From: Pseudomonas japonica
GTDB taxonomy: Bacteria > Pseudomonadota > Gammaproteobacteria > Pseudomonadales > Pseudomonadaceae
DNA length: 64,000 nt
Reading direction: 5' to 3'
NCBI RefSeq assembly: GCF_900188455.1
Contig: NZ_FZOL01000017.1
Span: forward strand, 1 to 64,000
Below the pieces are notes generated by a model. That model did not search any database and had not been told where the DNA came from. It saw only the letters and a program-made list of their open reading frames with translations. Positions 26,148-36,247 of this stretch are shown here, piece by piece. The first letter of the stretch is position 1. Every line of letters starts with the position of its first letter. Both the position numbers and the translations under genes were made by a program.

Positions 26148-28417
26148 GAGAGGAGGCCAAGGGCATTCGCCTCGCCCTGTGTGTCCTCGCTAAGAAGCCG
26201 CGCTGTTGAGACTGCAGCCTGGAGATCAAGATGGCTCGAGGCAAACGAATTCATCAGGAGCGAGCGGGGAAGGGCCCAATCCCATTTCTCTCGGATCATG
26301 TTTTCGACGTTTTCCAATATGGGCTCTACATCTGAGATGTCCATTTGACCGACCACGCGCAACGCTCGCAACGTATCCTCCCCACTGAATGCTACTTCTA
26401 GGAAGAGCCCGGTGTTTTCACACTGAATGCCCACATGCCTGAGCAACAAGGCCAGCGCATCGTTGGTATAGTCCCCTCGCCAGGTCGCGACGTGGCTTAC
26501 GCTGGCAGAGTCAACAATTGCCACGGCACTTAAGCCGAGGGCACGGAAGTTACTCCGAGCTTCCTCCAGTAGGGCTTGAGCGTGTTTGTCCAGGAAGGGA
26601 CAAGGGGTGGTTTCCATCAGTACGTTGCGCATTTCAAGCCTGACGCGATCATCTACCTGCGCACCTAGCCCATCAAACTGAGGGGGCTCGCCGCCCCGCG
26701 CTGGCGTGACCACGATCACCTTCGCTTCAAGGTCGACGTCCTGAACCTGCCAGCGTCTGCCGCCGAAAATGATACGCTGCCCCTTGGTCAGGGGTTTGCT
26801 GACGGGCACCGAGCCAAGTGGTTTGCCATCCCGGAGCAAACGAAACTCTTCATCGCTCGTGAAGGCGGTGTAGAACTCATAGTGGTTGATCAACCGCTCC
26901 CCGAGCTCGCCTGGCAGCAGAAGTCCTGAGCTGTCCTGGACGATCAACTCTTTCTCACCCATACCTTTGAGCAAAGACAGGAAATCAGGCTTGGTGACGC
27001 TCGCAAAACTGCCGCTTGCTATGAGATTTCCCCATAATTGCGCCGCCGAGGCACCGCCGAGCTGAGCAATCGAAGACAAGCACTGCTGCACCAGTGTCGA
27101 GGCGTGTAGGCCCTCCGACCGTGGCGGTTCAAACCATCCATTGATCAGCAAGCGGATCATGGCGACCGTTTGGACAAGGCCCTCACGTAACTGATCGGAG
27201 AGATCAGACTGATCCGTTAAGGGGCGCTCTCGGCAGTACGCCCTGAGCATGGCAGGCTCACCGGGTCGACGACCTGAGCGGCCAAGTCGTTGCCTGAGAC
27301 TTGCAACAGAGGGTGGGGAGCCGATCTGTGCGACCGTCCTGATGTTACCGATGTCGATACCCAGCTCAAGGGTGGTAGTGCATACGGCAGAAGCTGGAGG
27401 ATCTCCAGCTTTCAACGCCCGTTCGGCATCCTGGCGGAGCTCCTTGGACAAGCTACCGTGGTGCGGCCAGAACTCGTTTGACACTCCATCGTTCTCGCAC
27501 AGTGAGCGCAGACGGTCGGCAAACCATTCAACCTCCTGGCGCCTGTTGGGGAAGATCAGGTTGTTATGCCCCCTGAGCACCTTATACAAGTGACCTGCGA
27601 TAGCCACTTTGGTACCTGAGGTGTCTTCCTTTTCAGCGCTTTCCTCTGTTGACGCATTTTCGGGGTGTTCGGCCACCAGCTGCTGCATGGGTTGTTCAAT
27701 GTACCCACGTACCTGCACCTGGAGTTCCTGGCCAGAGGATTTCGACTCGATGACGGTAATGTCATCGGGGCGAACTGGCCTCAGGAATTTTCGGGCCAGC
27801 GACATCTCCCCAAGCGTCGCCGAAAGCCCTACACGAGGCAGGGCCCTACCTACGACGATCTCAACCCGCTGCATGAGCGATTGCAGCTGTTTACCGCGCT
27901 CACTGCCAATGAAGGCATGGAGCTCATCGACGACGATGTAGCGTAGGTTCTGAAAAGCTCCAGGCAAACTCGAGCCTCTGTTCACGAACAGCGCCTCGAG
28001 TGACTCCGGAGTGATCAGCAAGATGCCTTCAGGCGACTTCAGGAACCGTTGCTTCTTACTTGCTGCCACATCACCATGCCAAGCAACGACGGGCATCTCT
28101 AGCCGTTCGCACAGCCGGCTGAGTCTGTCCCACTGGTCGTTGATCAGTGCCTTGAGCGGGCTGATATACAGCACTGCGCCGGCGGGCTCACAGTCGTTGA
28201 GTAGGTTGGTCAGGATGGGTAGGAATGCAGCCTCTGTTTTGCCTGCCGCTGTGGACGCCGCAATGATCACATCGCGATCAGCGCCGACCAACGCCGGCAC
28301 CGCCCACTCCTGGGCATCACGTAACGACGTCCACCCCTGTGACCAGATCCATTGCTGAACCTCGGGGTGCAGGCGTTCAAAAGAAGAAGAGTCAGAGCTT
28401 GAAGCTGGCGAGCTCAT
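26144..28417 (-). CDS. sngC: SngC, DEAD/DEAH (Lhr/BrxHI-like) helicase of Shango
   Basis: A 757-residue superfamily 2 helicase: IIAASTAAGKTEAAFLP near residue 55 (motif I), LYISPLKALINDQWDR (Ia), VVDELHAF near 162 (DEVH-type motif II), GLSATLGE (III), CTTTLELGIDIG near 348 (V) and QRLGRSGRRPG near 378 (VI), with a long C-terminal region like Lhr and the BREX protein BrxHI. Its start overlaps the end of sngB by 26 bp. In Shango the helicase acts with SngA and SngB against phage. All helicase motifs look intact. Confidence 0.85.
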   Translation of the reverse strand: MSSPASSSDSSSFERLHPEVQQWIWSQGWTSLRDAQEWAVPALVGADRDVIIAASTAAGKTEAAFLPILTNLLNDCEPAGAVLYISPLKALINDQWDRLSRLCERLEMPVVAWHGDVAASKKQRFLKSPEGILLITPESLEALFVNRGSSLPGAFQNLRYIVVDELHAFIGSERGKQLQSLMQRVEIVVGRALPRVGLSATLGEMSLARKFLRPVRPDDITVIESKSSGQELQVQVRGYIEQPMQQLVAEHPENASTEESAEKEDTSGTKVAIAGHLYKVLRGHNNLIFPNRRQEVEWFADRLRSLCENDGVSNEFWPHHGSLSKELRQDAERALKAGDPPASAVCTTTLELGIDIGNIRTVAQIGSPPSVASLRQRLGRSGRRPGEPAMLRAYCRERPLTDQSDLSDQLREGLVQTVAMIRLLINGWFEPPRSEGLHASTLVQQCLSSIAQLGGASAAQLWGNLIASGSFASVTKPDFLSLLKGMGEKELIVQDSSGLLLPGELGERLINHYEFYTAFTSDEEFRLLRDGKPLGSVPVSKPLTKGQRIIFGGRRWQVQDVDLEAKVIVVTPARGGEPPQFDGLGAQVDDRVRLEMRNVLMETTPCPFLDKHAQALLEEARSNFRALGLSAVAIVDSASVSHVATWRGDYTNDALALLLRHVGIQCENTGLFLEVAFSGEDTLRALRVVGQMDISDVEPILENVENMIREKWDWALPRSLLMNSFASSHLDLQAAVSTARLLSEDTQGEANALGLLS

Positions 28418-29687
28418 CGTCGGCCTCTACTTCAAGATCCTGCTGCCCAGCCTCATCCTTGGCCAGCTCCACGGCGCCCAGCAAGGTACGCCAATCCGCT
28501 GTAGGGTTTTGCTCTATCACCGCGAGCAGGTTGATGAAAGCTGTAATGGTCGTGCGTGGCGTCCGGAAGTAAGCCTCGCCCAAGCGCTGGTTGCAGTGCG
28601 CCATGAAAGCAGGGATGGCTTCGTCCGGCAGCAAGAACTTCTCAGGTTCACCGAAGGCGTAGACGTTACGCAGCTTCTGTAGCAGCACATAGAAGTCTTC
28701 TGGGGTCAGGCTGCTGAGTCGAATGACCGGCCCAGAAAGGTCGACCAGGCCAGATTTAGCAAAGCTGTTTTCAGCGAGGCGCGACTGGAGGGCAGGGTAG
28801 CTGTAGAGCCCGCGACGCGTGTCCATCAGAAACTCAGGCGTCCCCCCCAGGACAAGGCCCAGACCTTCGGCGGAGCCCTGCAGAGAATCGTTGAGGATGC
28901 GCAGAATCTGTTCGTAGTTGGCGTTGCGGGCCTGGGTGTTCGCCAGTTTGTACAGGTTGACCAATTCATCCAGGCAGACCATCACGCCGCCAAAACCTGC
29001 TAGACGCACAAACCGTGATAACAGCTTCAACTGGTCGTAGATGGAGGCATCGTCGACGATCGTCCTTACACCCAGTGCAGCCCGAGCATCGGTCTTGGTG
29101 GAAAATTCGCCGCGTAGCCAGCGGATGGCATCAGCTTTGAGCTGCTCATTGCCTTCTTCGAAACCGCGGCAGTAGGCAGCAATGACGTCGGCAAAGTCAT
29201 AGCCGTTGACCATCTCGGTGAGCTCCGCCAGGTACTCACGAATGACCACTTCACTTTCGACCCCTTTGGCTTTAGCTTCCGTTTTAGCCTGGGAGATGAA
29301 TTTCTCAACGATACCCTGGAGTGCGCCGCCGTCAGGCTTGGTACGCGTGGCCATGTTTTTGGCCAGCTCCGAGTAAAGTGATCGCGCCTGACCGCCTGAG
29401 GCGTGAAGCCGGCGGTCTGGGTTCAAGTCGGCGTGCATGGTGACGAGCTTGCGCTCCATGGCGATGCCGCGTACCAGGTTAAGGAAGAAGGTTTTACCCG
29501 CGCCGTACCCGCCAACGACGACACGGAATGCCGAGCCGCCATCCGCGAGGCGATCTACATCCTTGAGCAGCGAGTCGAGCTCACCTGCCCGACCTACCTG
29601 GATCAGGTGCTGTCCCACACGAGGCACAACGCCCGCGCGCAGCGATTGAATGACCGCGTCGCGATCCTTGGCTCGTATCTTACTCAT
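28392..29687 (-). CDS. sngB: SngB, P-loop ATPase of Shango (BrxD/DUF2791-like)
   Basis: A 431-residue AAA-type ATPase with VVGGYGAGKTFFLNLVRG near residue 60 (Walker A) and MVCLDELVNLYKL near 240 (Walker B), followed by LVLGGTPEFL (sensor-like). The layout is that of BrxD-type DUF2791 proteins, which normally pair with a BrxHI-like helicase, as here. It overlaps sngA by 4 bp and sngC by 26 bp, so the three are translated as a unit. Confidence 0.85.
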   Translation of the reverse strand: MSKIRAKDRDAVIQSLRAGVVPRVGQHLIQVGRAGELDSLLKDVDRLADGGSAFRVVVGGYGAGKTFFLNLVRGIAMERKLVTMHADLNPDRRLHASGGQARSLYSELAKNMATRTKPDGGALQGIVEKFISQAKTEAKAKGVESEVVIREYLAELTEMVNGYDFADVIAAYCRGFEEGNEQLKADAIRWLRGEFSTKTDARAALGVRTIVDDASIYDQLKLLSRFVRLAGFGGVMVCLDELVNLYKLANTQARNANYEQILRILNDSLQGSAEGLGLVLGGTPEFLMDTRRGLYSYPALQSRLAENSFAKSGLVDLSGPVIRLSSLTPEDFYVLLQKLRNVYAFGEPEKFLLPDEAIPAFMAHCNQRLGEAYFRTPRTTITAFINLLAVIEQNPTADWRTLLGAVELAKDEAGQQDLEVEADDELASFKL

Positions 29688-32104
29688 AGGGCTAATTCAT
29701 CCAGAATGTCGGGGTTGATTTCGATGAGATCGTCGCCTTCGGTCACGGGCATGTCGAACAGCTCAAATGCTGTGTCGTTGATCCGTTCCAGGGCGCCATC
29801 CAACATCAGTTCCATATCACTGGCTGCGTCTTCCAGCTCAGCGCGGCTCCATTCAGTCCGAGAAACCAACAGACGGAGGAACGCGGAATGCTCGACGTCC
29901 AAACCGTGTACGGTAGCAAGCTGTTCGGCGGTACTGCCTTCCTGTTCTTGGGGTGCTTCTGATTCCGAGGCGCCCGATGTTTCGGTGGGAGACTCTTCAT
30001 TGAAGACGCTGGCTAGAAGCGCCGACACCTCTGCCGTTTCTTGTTGCAGACGAGCGACCTTGCCCATGTCCAGTACAAAGCCTGAACTCATGCTTTCTGA
30101 CGCCTGTGCCGCAGTCGCCGGCGTGGCAGTCGAAGTCATTGCCTCCAAAACCTGGGAAGGGCGAACGGCTGCACTATGGAGATCGCTGTAGACGAATTGG
30201 GGATCGAGAGCGAGCGATTTGTACACGCGCTCAAGCAGCTTCACTTCCTGCGGCGTCACCTCACCATCCGCATGTGCCAGGTGGGCCAGGAAACTGGCAA
30301 TTTTTCGTTTGGCCTCAAGGGGCAGGGGCTCAAGCTTCTTCTTGAGGCTTGCCAGCGTGGGCGGTTGCTTCAGTTGGATTTGGAGGTGCGCTTTCAAGCG
30401 TTTGCGATGCGCAACGCAGAGGTGATCCCACGAGTCAATGTGGCCTGACAGCAGACTTAGCTCTTCTAGCGAGGTGTCACCGTCTGCCGCAGCGACTGCA
30501 CTGGCCAGGTCTAACGTCACTGCTGCAGCACTGTAGGCATCGGTAGAGCGAAGGCTGCCTTCGTCAGAGTCCGCGGCGAACAGCGCGATGGTGTCTTCTG
30601 CCTTGGGCGTACGGCTGCCAGAAAGGACATCGGGCTCCAATCCAATTCGCTTGCTTTCCAAGGCCCGGGCGAGTGCGACGACTTTGTCGCGGGAGAGCGC
30701 GCCGGCTGATTTGAATCGGCCTGCCAGCTCACCGAAACTCATGCAGATGGCTTCGCCCCCGACGCGTTGCTCCAACTGCTCGAGCTCTGCTTTTGCTTCA
30801 GCAGGCCAGAGTTCGGTTGGCAACTGCAGGATGGCTTCCAGGCTATCCCCGACGTCTGGATTGCGCCCCAGATACCGACTGTAAGCGTCGAGTACGGTGG
30901 TGCAATCCTCGACAATAACCTGCAGCTTGTTACGCGTTCCTGAGGTCGCCGCGACATCAGGAAGGTCACCTACGGCCACTGCCGGAATGCTCAATCCGGC
31001 AGAAGCGGGTCGATAGGCGATCTTCAGCTTGGTCTTGTTCTGGGGAAGCACAATGCCGTTGGGATAGCGCTTCGCGAATTCGTGTTTGAAGAGCGCTGCG
31101 AATTGCTCGGGACACCGGGTCACAGGTGTGCGCCTGGAGATGTTGGGCTCTGCGAGCGCCCAGGCCAATGCCCAGCTCGGATTGAGTGGGTATTTATCCA
31201 CGGCCATCTGACCCAGCGCGATCCTCAGTGACATGGGCAGCTCGTACCCATCTGCGGCAGTGGCGGCGGGCTCACTCATGTAGCTTTGAGGTTGAACAGA
31301 ACCCGCGTCGATATGGGCGAGGAAGCGAGTTGCGTAGCTGCGGAAAGAATTGTTGTCGCCGTAGACATCAAGCAAGCGCTCGACCTCAGCCTTGATGGCT
31401 GGGATCTCTGCCTTGGCCTGAGGGTCAGTCGGTGCATCGACCAGCGCGCGGCGTTCAAGTCCGTAGAAAAACAGGAACACATAACCTGCATCGGCAGGCT
31501 GGCGGCGACTTCCTGCCAACCATTGTAGATACGCTCGCCGCGCCTCGGGCGTGATGCTCCGGTAGCTCGGCCAGTAGGGCATCTGTCGCTCGGTGAGGTT
31601 CATCGGTGAGCGCGCGACTCGAAGCGTGGCATCGATCAGGTACGGTTCAGATTGGCCGAATTGTGTCGCTCGCTCGGTGATGTAGAGCAGTCCACCTGGT
31701 ATTGCCAGCCCAGCCACGTTGATGGACTCACCTTCAGCAAGCCAACGAACCCCTGCGGATTTAGCACTGGGCTTTGGGATGGCGTAGCTCTGACTATCGC
31801 TGGACGAACCGACCTGGACGGAATGGAAGTCTCGCTCGCGGTTACTGGTACTAAACTGGACGGTTACAGTGGGGGAGGTTGCTTGTCGAGAGGACGCCGC
31901 GATCTCGGCGGCAATATCATCTTCAGGAACGTAGGGCTTTGCTTGGGTAGCGCGTCTGACGGCCCATACCAATACACCTATGCCCAGGATAACCCCGATG
32001 GCGATCCAGACCTGTTTTGGAATCTGTGCCAAGAGGGCAACGACGAACAACAAGGCGTATAGAGCGATCGACCCGCCGCCGCCCCCTTTGAGCTTCCGTG
32101 GCAT
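29684..32104 (-). CDS. sngA: SngA, TerB-domain membrane protein of Shango
   Basis: An 806-residue protein, first gene of the Shango operon. After a glycine-rich start it has hydrophobic helices at about residues 12-27 and 32-48 (IALYALLFVVALLAQI and WIAIGVILGIGVLVWAV), placing it in the inner membrane. The middle resembles the TerB_N region (MPYWPSYRSITPEARRAYLQ), and the C-terminal third has a TerB core (LAHLAHADGEVTPQEV near residue 630) followed by a TerB_C-like acidic end. This domain set with adjacent ATPase and helicase defines Shango. It probably senses infection at the membrane. Confidence 0.85.
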   Translation of the reverse strand: MPRKLKGGGGGSIALYALLFVVALLAQIPKQVWIAIGVILGIGVLVWAVRRATQAKPYVPEDDIAAEIAASSRQATSPTVTVQFSTSNRERDFHSVQVGSSSDSQSYAIPKPSAKSAGVRWLAEGESINVAGLAIPGGLLYITERATQFGQSEPYLIDATLRVARSPMNLTERQMPYWPSYRSITPEARRAYLQWLAGSRRQPADAGYVFLFFYGLERRALVDAPTDPQAKAEIPAIKAEVERLLDVYGDNNSFRSYATRFLAHIDAGSVQPQSYMSEPAATAADGYELPMSLRIALGQMAVDKYPLNPSWALAWALAEPNISRRTPVTRCPEQFAALFKHEFAKRYPNGIVLPQNKTKLKIAYRPASAGLSIPAVAVGDLPDVAATSGTRNKLQVIVEDCTTVLDAYSRYLGRNPDVGDSLEAILQLPTELWPAEAKAELEQLEQRVGGEAICMSFGELAGRFKSAGALSRDKVVALARALESKRIGLEPDVLSGSRTPKAEDTIALFAADSDEGSLRSTDAYSAAAVTLDLASAVAAADGDTSLEELSLLSGHIDSWDHLCVAHRKRLKAHLQIQLKQPPTLASLKKKLEPLPLEAKRKIASFLAHLAHADGEVTPQEVKLLERVYKSLALDPQFVYSDLHSAAVRPSQVLEAMTSTATPATAAQASESMSSGFVLDMGKVARLQQETAEVSALLASVFNEESPTETSGASESEAPQEQEGSTAEQLATVHGLDVEHSAFLRLLVSRTEWSRAELEDAASDMELMLDGALERINDTAFELFDMPVTEGDDLIEINPDILDELAL

Positions 32105-32215
32105 ATGAGTGTTCCGTACAGTTGGTAATGGCCAAGTGACATTCTTACGGATTTTACGAGGCGGGCCAAGCGGAACAGACGGAGGGGCATTGGGGCGTAA
32201 TGGGCAACCCCACTC

Positions 32216-33286
32216 TTAGGTATCTGCAGTTACAGGAATTTCCTCATAGTCATAGCGTTCGAGCATCTCCTTTACGTTACCTTGCCTGTTGCTGCGTAGG
32301 CATTCCCAACCCCAGTCAGCGTCCTTTTTTTCGCTCGCGGCCAATCGGAGGTGCTCTTGTGAGAGACCAGGCGCTGACTCATCGATTCGAAACGGTTTTC
32401 CCATCGCAAAAAAGATGTCGAATCCATATGTGATATCGAGCAGTTTCGCCATGACACGGGTGCGCTTACTCCAAGGAAGAGACTGGCCTTTCCCGATTTT
32501 AGTGCGATAGACTAAAATGTTAAGTCGCGCGGAAGCCTCGATGTATTCATTCACTGAAAGTGCCACCCGCTCATGCGGCTGCATAGCAAGTGGCAGAATG
32601 CGGTCAACCAGGATTTGAAGGAGAGGGCGGGCGACTTTCATTGCATGCAAATCCATCGCCATCATGAGCAAAACGTGGTGCAGCGCCATACCAATTCGGC
32701 CTGTGTTAGTGCCACCAGCATGCCGTGACTCACGAAGTAGCCAAACCAGGCAAGCAACGGCATCCAGATTCGCCTTACGCACCAAGCGTTTTAAGAGAAC
32801 AAACGTCACTGGCAGCCGGGCACTTTGGATCAAGGGTGCATCGTCTTCAGGTGTGAAGATCACCGTTTGCACGCCAGGCGCAAGCGCTCTCAGAAAACTC
32901 TCACCCTTCAATATTTTCTGGTCTGAAACATCCAGAGCGCGCCACAAAGGATGGTTCAGGTCTCGCGCTGACCCGTGGCACTTCTCATCAACCATCCTGA
33001 GCAGCGCTGGCTGGGGGCGGTGGACACCATCCTCATAGCGTATCCACTTGTTCCGGTAGCTGCTGATCGAGTCATTCTGGTCACGGATGAATGAGCTTGG
33101 CTCAAAAAACTGCTCAAGGCTGTAGGCGGTCGGAAGTGCAGTGCGGCGACGCAGGTTTTCGAACCAAAACCGGATCGACAAGCTTTTAATAGACTCGTGC
33201 CCGCTCAGGGGATCTATGTGCAAAAGATTTCGCGTCGGAAGGTGAAACTGCTTGATTATCCTAAAAACGCCTTTTAAATCAACCAT
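32216..33286 (-). CDS. Hypothetical protein, 356 aa
   Basis: Unrecognised protein of 356 residues. It opens with a basic region (LSIRFWFENLRRRTALPTAY), then a helix-rich body with no enzyme motif; the central part has Arg/His/Leu-rich helices (RIGMALHHVLLMMAMDLHAM). It is divergent from the UvrD-like helicase across a 160-bp gap that contains a perfect 12-bp palindrome. The C-terminus is acidic. Divergent pairing might indicate a regulator of, or partner for, the helicase, but no helix-turn-helix is clear. Confidence 0.55.
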   Translation of the reverse strand: MVDLKGVFRIIKQFHLPTRNLLHIDPLSGHESIKSLSIRFWFENLRRRTALPTAYSLEQFFEPSSFIRDQNDSISSYRNKWIRYEDGVHRPQPALLRMVDEKCHGSARDLNHPLWRALDVSDQKILKGESFLRALAPGVQTVIFTPEDDAPLIQSARLPVTFVLLKRLVRKANLDAVACLVWLLRESRHAGGTNTGRIGMALHHVLLMMAMDLHAMKVARPLLQILVDRILPLAMQPHERVALSVNEYIEASARLNILVYRTKIGKGQSLPWSKRTRVMAKLLDITYGFDIFFAMGKPFRIDESAPGLSQEHLRLAASEKKDADWGWECLRSNRQGNVKEMLERYDYEEIPVTADT

Positions 33287-33348
33287 GTAGTCAAAAATCG
33301 CTCTATTTCCATACAGTAAAAAAATAAGGGGGTCTTACGGCTCGTGCA

Positions 33349-33360
33349 ACCCCTAGGGGT
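33349..33360. promoter_or_regulatory. 12-bp perfect palindrome between divergent genes
   Basis: ACCCCTAGGGGT is fully self-complementary and sits between the divergent hypothetical gene and the UvrD-like helicase gene. Its position suits a shared operator, although no protein is known to bind it. Confidence 0.35.
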
Positions 33361-33446
33361 CGTCTAGCATGTTCCGCAATCGCTCTGGGGCAGGCATTTT
33401 AGCTAGAGCATGACTCATTCAATTGCGAAGAACATGGAGCTAGGCA

Positions 33447-35990
33447 GTGGCATCCGTTGAACATGGTAACCAGACCAATCAAGCACCCGAAATCCTCATT
33501 CCCCAGGGAGTTCTAGCCCGCACCCTAGCAGCGTTAGCATCCGCAGTCCTGCGCTCCCAGCAAGCGCATGACAAAGCATCTTGGGAGCAAGGCTCTAATC
33601 ATGGCTATGAACGTGGTTGGCAGAAAGGCGTCGATGCAGGCTTTCAGCAAGGCCGAGATAAGGGTTGGGTACAGGGACACGCGGAAGGAGCTCTGCAAGG
33701 CCATCAGCGGGGAATGGAAGAAGGGCTTGAGGCAGGCAAGCGGATCATCGAGCTGCGCCCGGGGAGAAAGGTCGAGGTCAAAGGCCCGCTGATTGACCAC
33801 AATCTCTTCGAAGATTGGCGCTTTCCTATCAACGAAGAGGTTGAGCGAGAGGTGAGAGCCAAAGTAGCTCAGCATCTGAAAGGGCAGGAGCCAACGTCTG
33901 ATCAGTGGAAGATGATTTTCTCTACAGATCCTTCCACCTGCATCGTCGCAGGTGCTGGCAGCGGCAAGTCCACAACAATGGTGCTGCGCCTTCTCGTCTT
34001 GCATCGATATCTGGGAATCCCGAAAGAGAACATCGCCGTGGTGACGTTCACGCGCGAATCCCGCAAAGACTTCAGGCGCAAGCTCGCCGAGGTATTCGCC
34101 CTATGGGAAATCACACTCACTGAGAAAATGACCGGCCAAATCGTTCGGACGTTCCACTCCAGGATTCTCGATTTCCTTCGCTGGAGCCAAGATCACTCGA
34201 AGGTTACCGCCTTCGAGTTCTTCTCCCTCAAAAAAAATGAGGAGGACGAGGAGGCAGAGGAGGTGGACGAGCTTGAAGACGTATTCGACATCCGCCTTAC
34301 CGTGGAGCAGCTTACGCTGATGAATGCCGCCTACCAGCAAACCTACGAAGCAGACGAGGAGTTCAGAGGGTTGGTAGCTGAGCTTGTACGTCGGTCATCC
34401 GAGCTGCCTCCTTTGGGCGCAAATACGCCTGAGGCAAAGCGCCGCGCTGGTCGAATCACGGAGTGTTCAGAGCGTGATGCAGAGCTCACTGAAGCAGTAG
34501 AGGGGCTGTGGCGGGAGGCAGGTGCTTGGCCGATCGAAGGTATCCAACCTGGCCCCTTTCCAGTCATGCTCAAGGGTAAGGAATTCTTCGCTAATGGGTA
34601 CTGCGAGGAGCTTGAAGCTTATGTAATCCTTGGGGTGGGAAAAAATGACCGGAAACTAGCATTGCCTTCGCACCCTCGGATGAAGCTCACGGGCGCGACG
34701 ACCATGAAAAAAACCTTTTTCCAGGTCGACTGCGACAAGGGGATAATTTTCCTAGATAACTACGCCGAAGCGGCTGCAACGCTCGACGTTCTCCGGGGTT
34801 ATGTTTCTAGATGTCCAAAATTTGATTATCAGATTGAGGGTGAACTAGGCGAAGCCCCTGTCATGCAGGCTTTCCATTCAGCCGCTTCTTTTCTGGAAAC
34901 TCTCGGGCTCGATGTCTCTGAAGCAGTGAGCCAAATGAGCTTTCCAGCGAGGAGCAGCGATGCACTGTTCTTCAAGGCATTGGCCATTTACTGGCCCGCT
35001 TTCAACCTTTACCTGAGCCAGCAGAATCCGCCCATTTTCACTTTCAATAAGATGTTTGAGATGTTCGGCGAACGAGGGGAGGCGAACCTTAGGGAACTAC
35101 CCGATGACGTCTTCATGCCCATGCTCCATTTGTTGGTCGATGAGTTCCAGGATTGCGGGGCCAACACGATCTCCTGGCTTAGGGCTGTTTTCAAGGAGTC
35201 GCGCTGCCGGCGCCTGCATGTTCTGACTGACACAGCTGTTTGTACAGGATCGCTCATGGCGGTGGGTGATGATTGGCAGAGTATTTATGGATGGCGAGGA
35301 AGCTCTCCAGAATTTTTCACCGATTTTGAGGAGTATTTCCCCTCATCCAGCACAACTCATGTGCTGATGAAAGAAAATTACCGCTCACAACAGATGGTGA
35401 TTGATGCAGCAGAAAGCCTGGTCAAGCATCAGTCGACAGATGATGAGAAGCACGGTGTTGCCTCGCACCCCAAGGTAAAAGATTTGAGGCACCCTGTGCA
35501 GGTGCTGGATCGAGACGACGAGCTTCTTGCGCAATTCGTTGAGCATCATTTTGATCAGGAACAGTCCATACTCGTGCTCTACCGAAAAAATGAGACCAAG
35601 AAAGAAGTGCAGGGCAAGCTCCGGGCCGTTCTCGCTAAAGCTAGGAGACTGAAGCGTTCAGCGAGCATCAAGCTTTTGACTTACCACGGCTCTAAAGGCC
35701 TGGAGGCCGACGCCGTATTTTTAGTTGGGGACTGCGCGCAGCTATCAGTCTCGCCCTACCGCAACATGGCTTATAGGCAGGCTAAATTAGGCAAGCAAGG
35801 CGACCCCAAGCCCTATGACACTGCCCAAGGAGAGGAGACACTGCGATTAGCCTATGTCGCGATCACACGAGCGAAGAAACACTGCTACTGGTTTGTCGAT
35901 CCAGCCCAGCCGCTCAAAGGTGGCTTGGTAAGCGCACTGGCGCAAGTGTCCTTCAAGGAACCATTCTTTGAAGATGTGAGGGAGCGATAG
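33447..35990 (+). CDS. UvrD/HelD-like SF1A helicase with GxxxG ladder at the N-terminus
   Basis: An 847-residue helicase from a GTG with GGAG nine bases upstream. Residues 49-97 have Gly at every fourth position, thirteen times in a row, a ladder of the type known from FliH/YscL. Helicase motifs follow: CIVAGAGSGKSTTM near 168-176 (I), VVTFTRESRKDF (Ia), LLVDEFQDCG near 560 (II), VGDDWQSIYGWRGS (III), KENYRS (IV), LTYHGSKGLEADAVFL (V) and LAYVAITRAKKHC (VI). The body has a long insert between Ia and II with an acidic run (NEEDEEAEEVDELED). It is a single-gene unit in the island; a DNA-processing or defence role is inferred. Confidence 0.82.
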   Translation: MASVEHGNQTNQAPEILIPQGVLARTLAALASAVLRSQQAHDKASWEQGSNHGYERGWQKGVDAGFQQGRDKGWVQGHAEGALQGHQRGMEEGLEAGKRIIELRPGRKVEVKGPLIDHNLFEDWRFPINEEVEREVRAKVAQHLKGQEPTSDQWKMIFSTDPSTCIVAGAGSGKSTTMVLRLLVLHRYLGIPKENIAVVTFTRESRKDFRRKLAEVFALWEITLTEKMTGQIVRTFHSRILDFLRWSQDHSKVTAFEFFSLKKNEEDEEAEEVDELEDVFDIRLTVEQLTLMNAAYQQTYEADEEFRGLVAELVRRSSELPPLGANTPEAKRRAGRITECSERDAELTEAVEGLWREAGAWPIEGIQPGPFPVMLKGKEFFANGYCEELEAYVILGVGKNDRKLALPSHPRMKLTGATTMKKTFFQVDCDKGIIFLDNYAEAAATLDVLRGYVSRCPKFDYQIEGELGEAPVMQAFHSAASFLETLGLDVSEAVSQMSFPARSSDALFFKALAIYWPAFNLYLSQQNPPIFTFNKMFEMFGERGEANLRELPDDVFMPMLHLLVDEFQDCGANTISWLRAVFKESRCRRLHVLTDTAVCTGSLMAVGDDWQSIYGWRGSSPEFFTDFEEYFPSSSTTHVLMKENYRSQQMVIDAAESLVKHQSTDDEKHGVASHPKVKDLRHPVQVLDRDDELLAQFVEHHFDQEQSILVLYRKNETKKEVQGKLRAVLAKARRLKRSASIKLLTYHGSKGLEADAVFLVGDCAQLSVSPYRNMAYRQAKLGKQGDPKPYDTAQGEETLRLAYVAITRAKKHCYWFVDPAQPLKGGLVSALAQVSFKEPFFEDVRER

Positions 35991-36247
35991 TTTTATTCTC
36001 GAGCTGCAGCAGGGGGGAAGGAAACTCCTCCTTCTGCTCGCCTAGATGAAGAATGCGGATGTCCTTAATCAGTTAACGCACTTTGGGCACCGTGGTGGAG
36101 TCGGGAAAATCATGGGAGTGAAGCCAGCAGGCCATGAGTTGAATTTCTCCGAAGCAGCACGACATCGAAGGCTCAGCTCCGATTACTCAGATACCCAGCG
36201 AGCTGACCTTGGCAGCGCAGTTGGATAACCTGGTTGGAGGCAGCTAG

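Noticed and set aside
36046..36228. 60-codon frame before the 388-residue hypothetical gene
   Set aside because: Low-quality sequence with no start signal; the gap is better left as intergenic.
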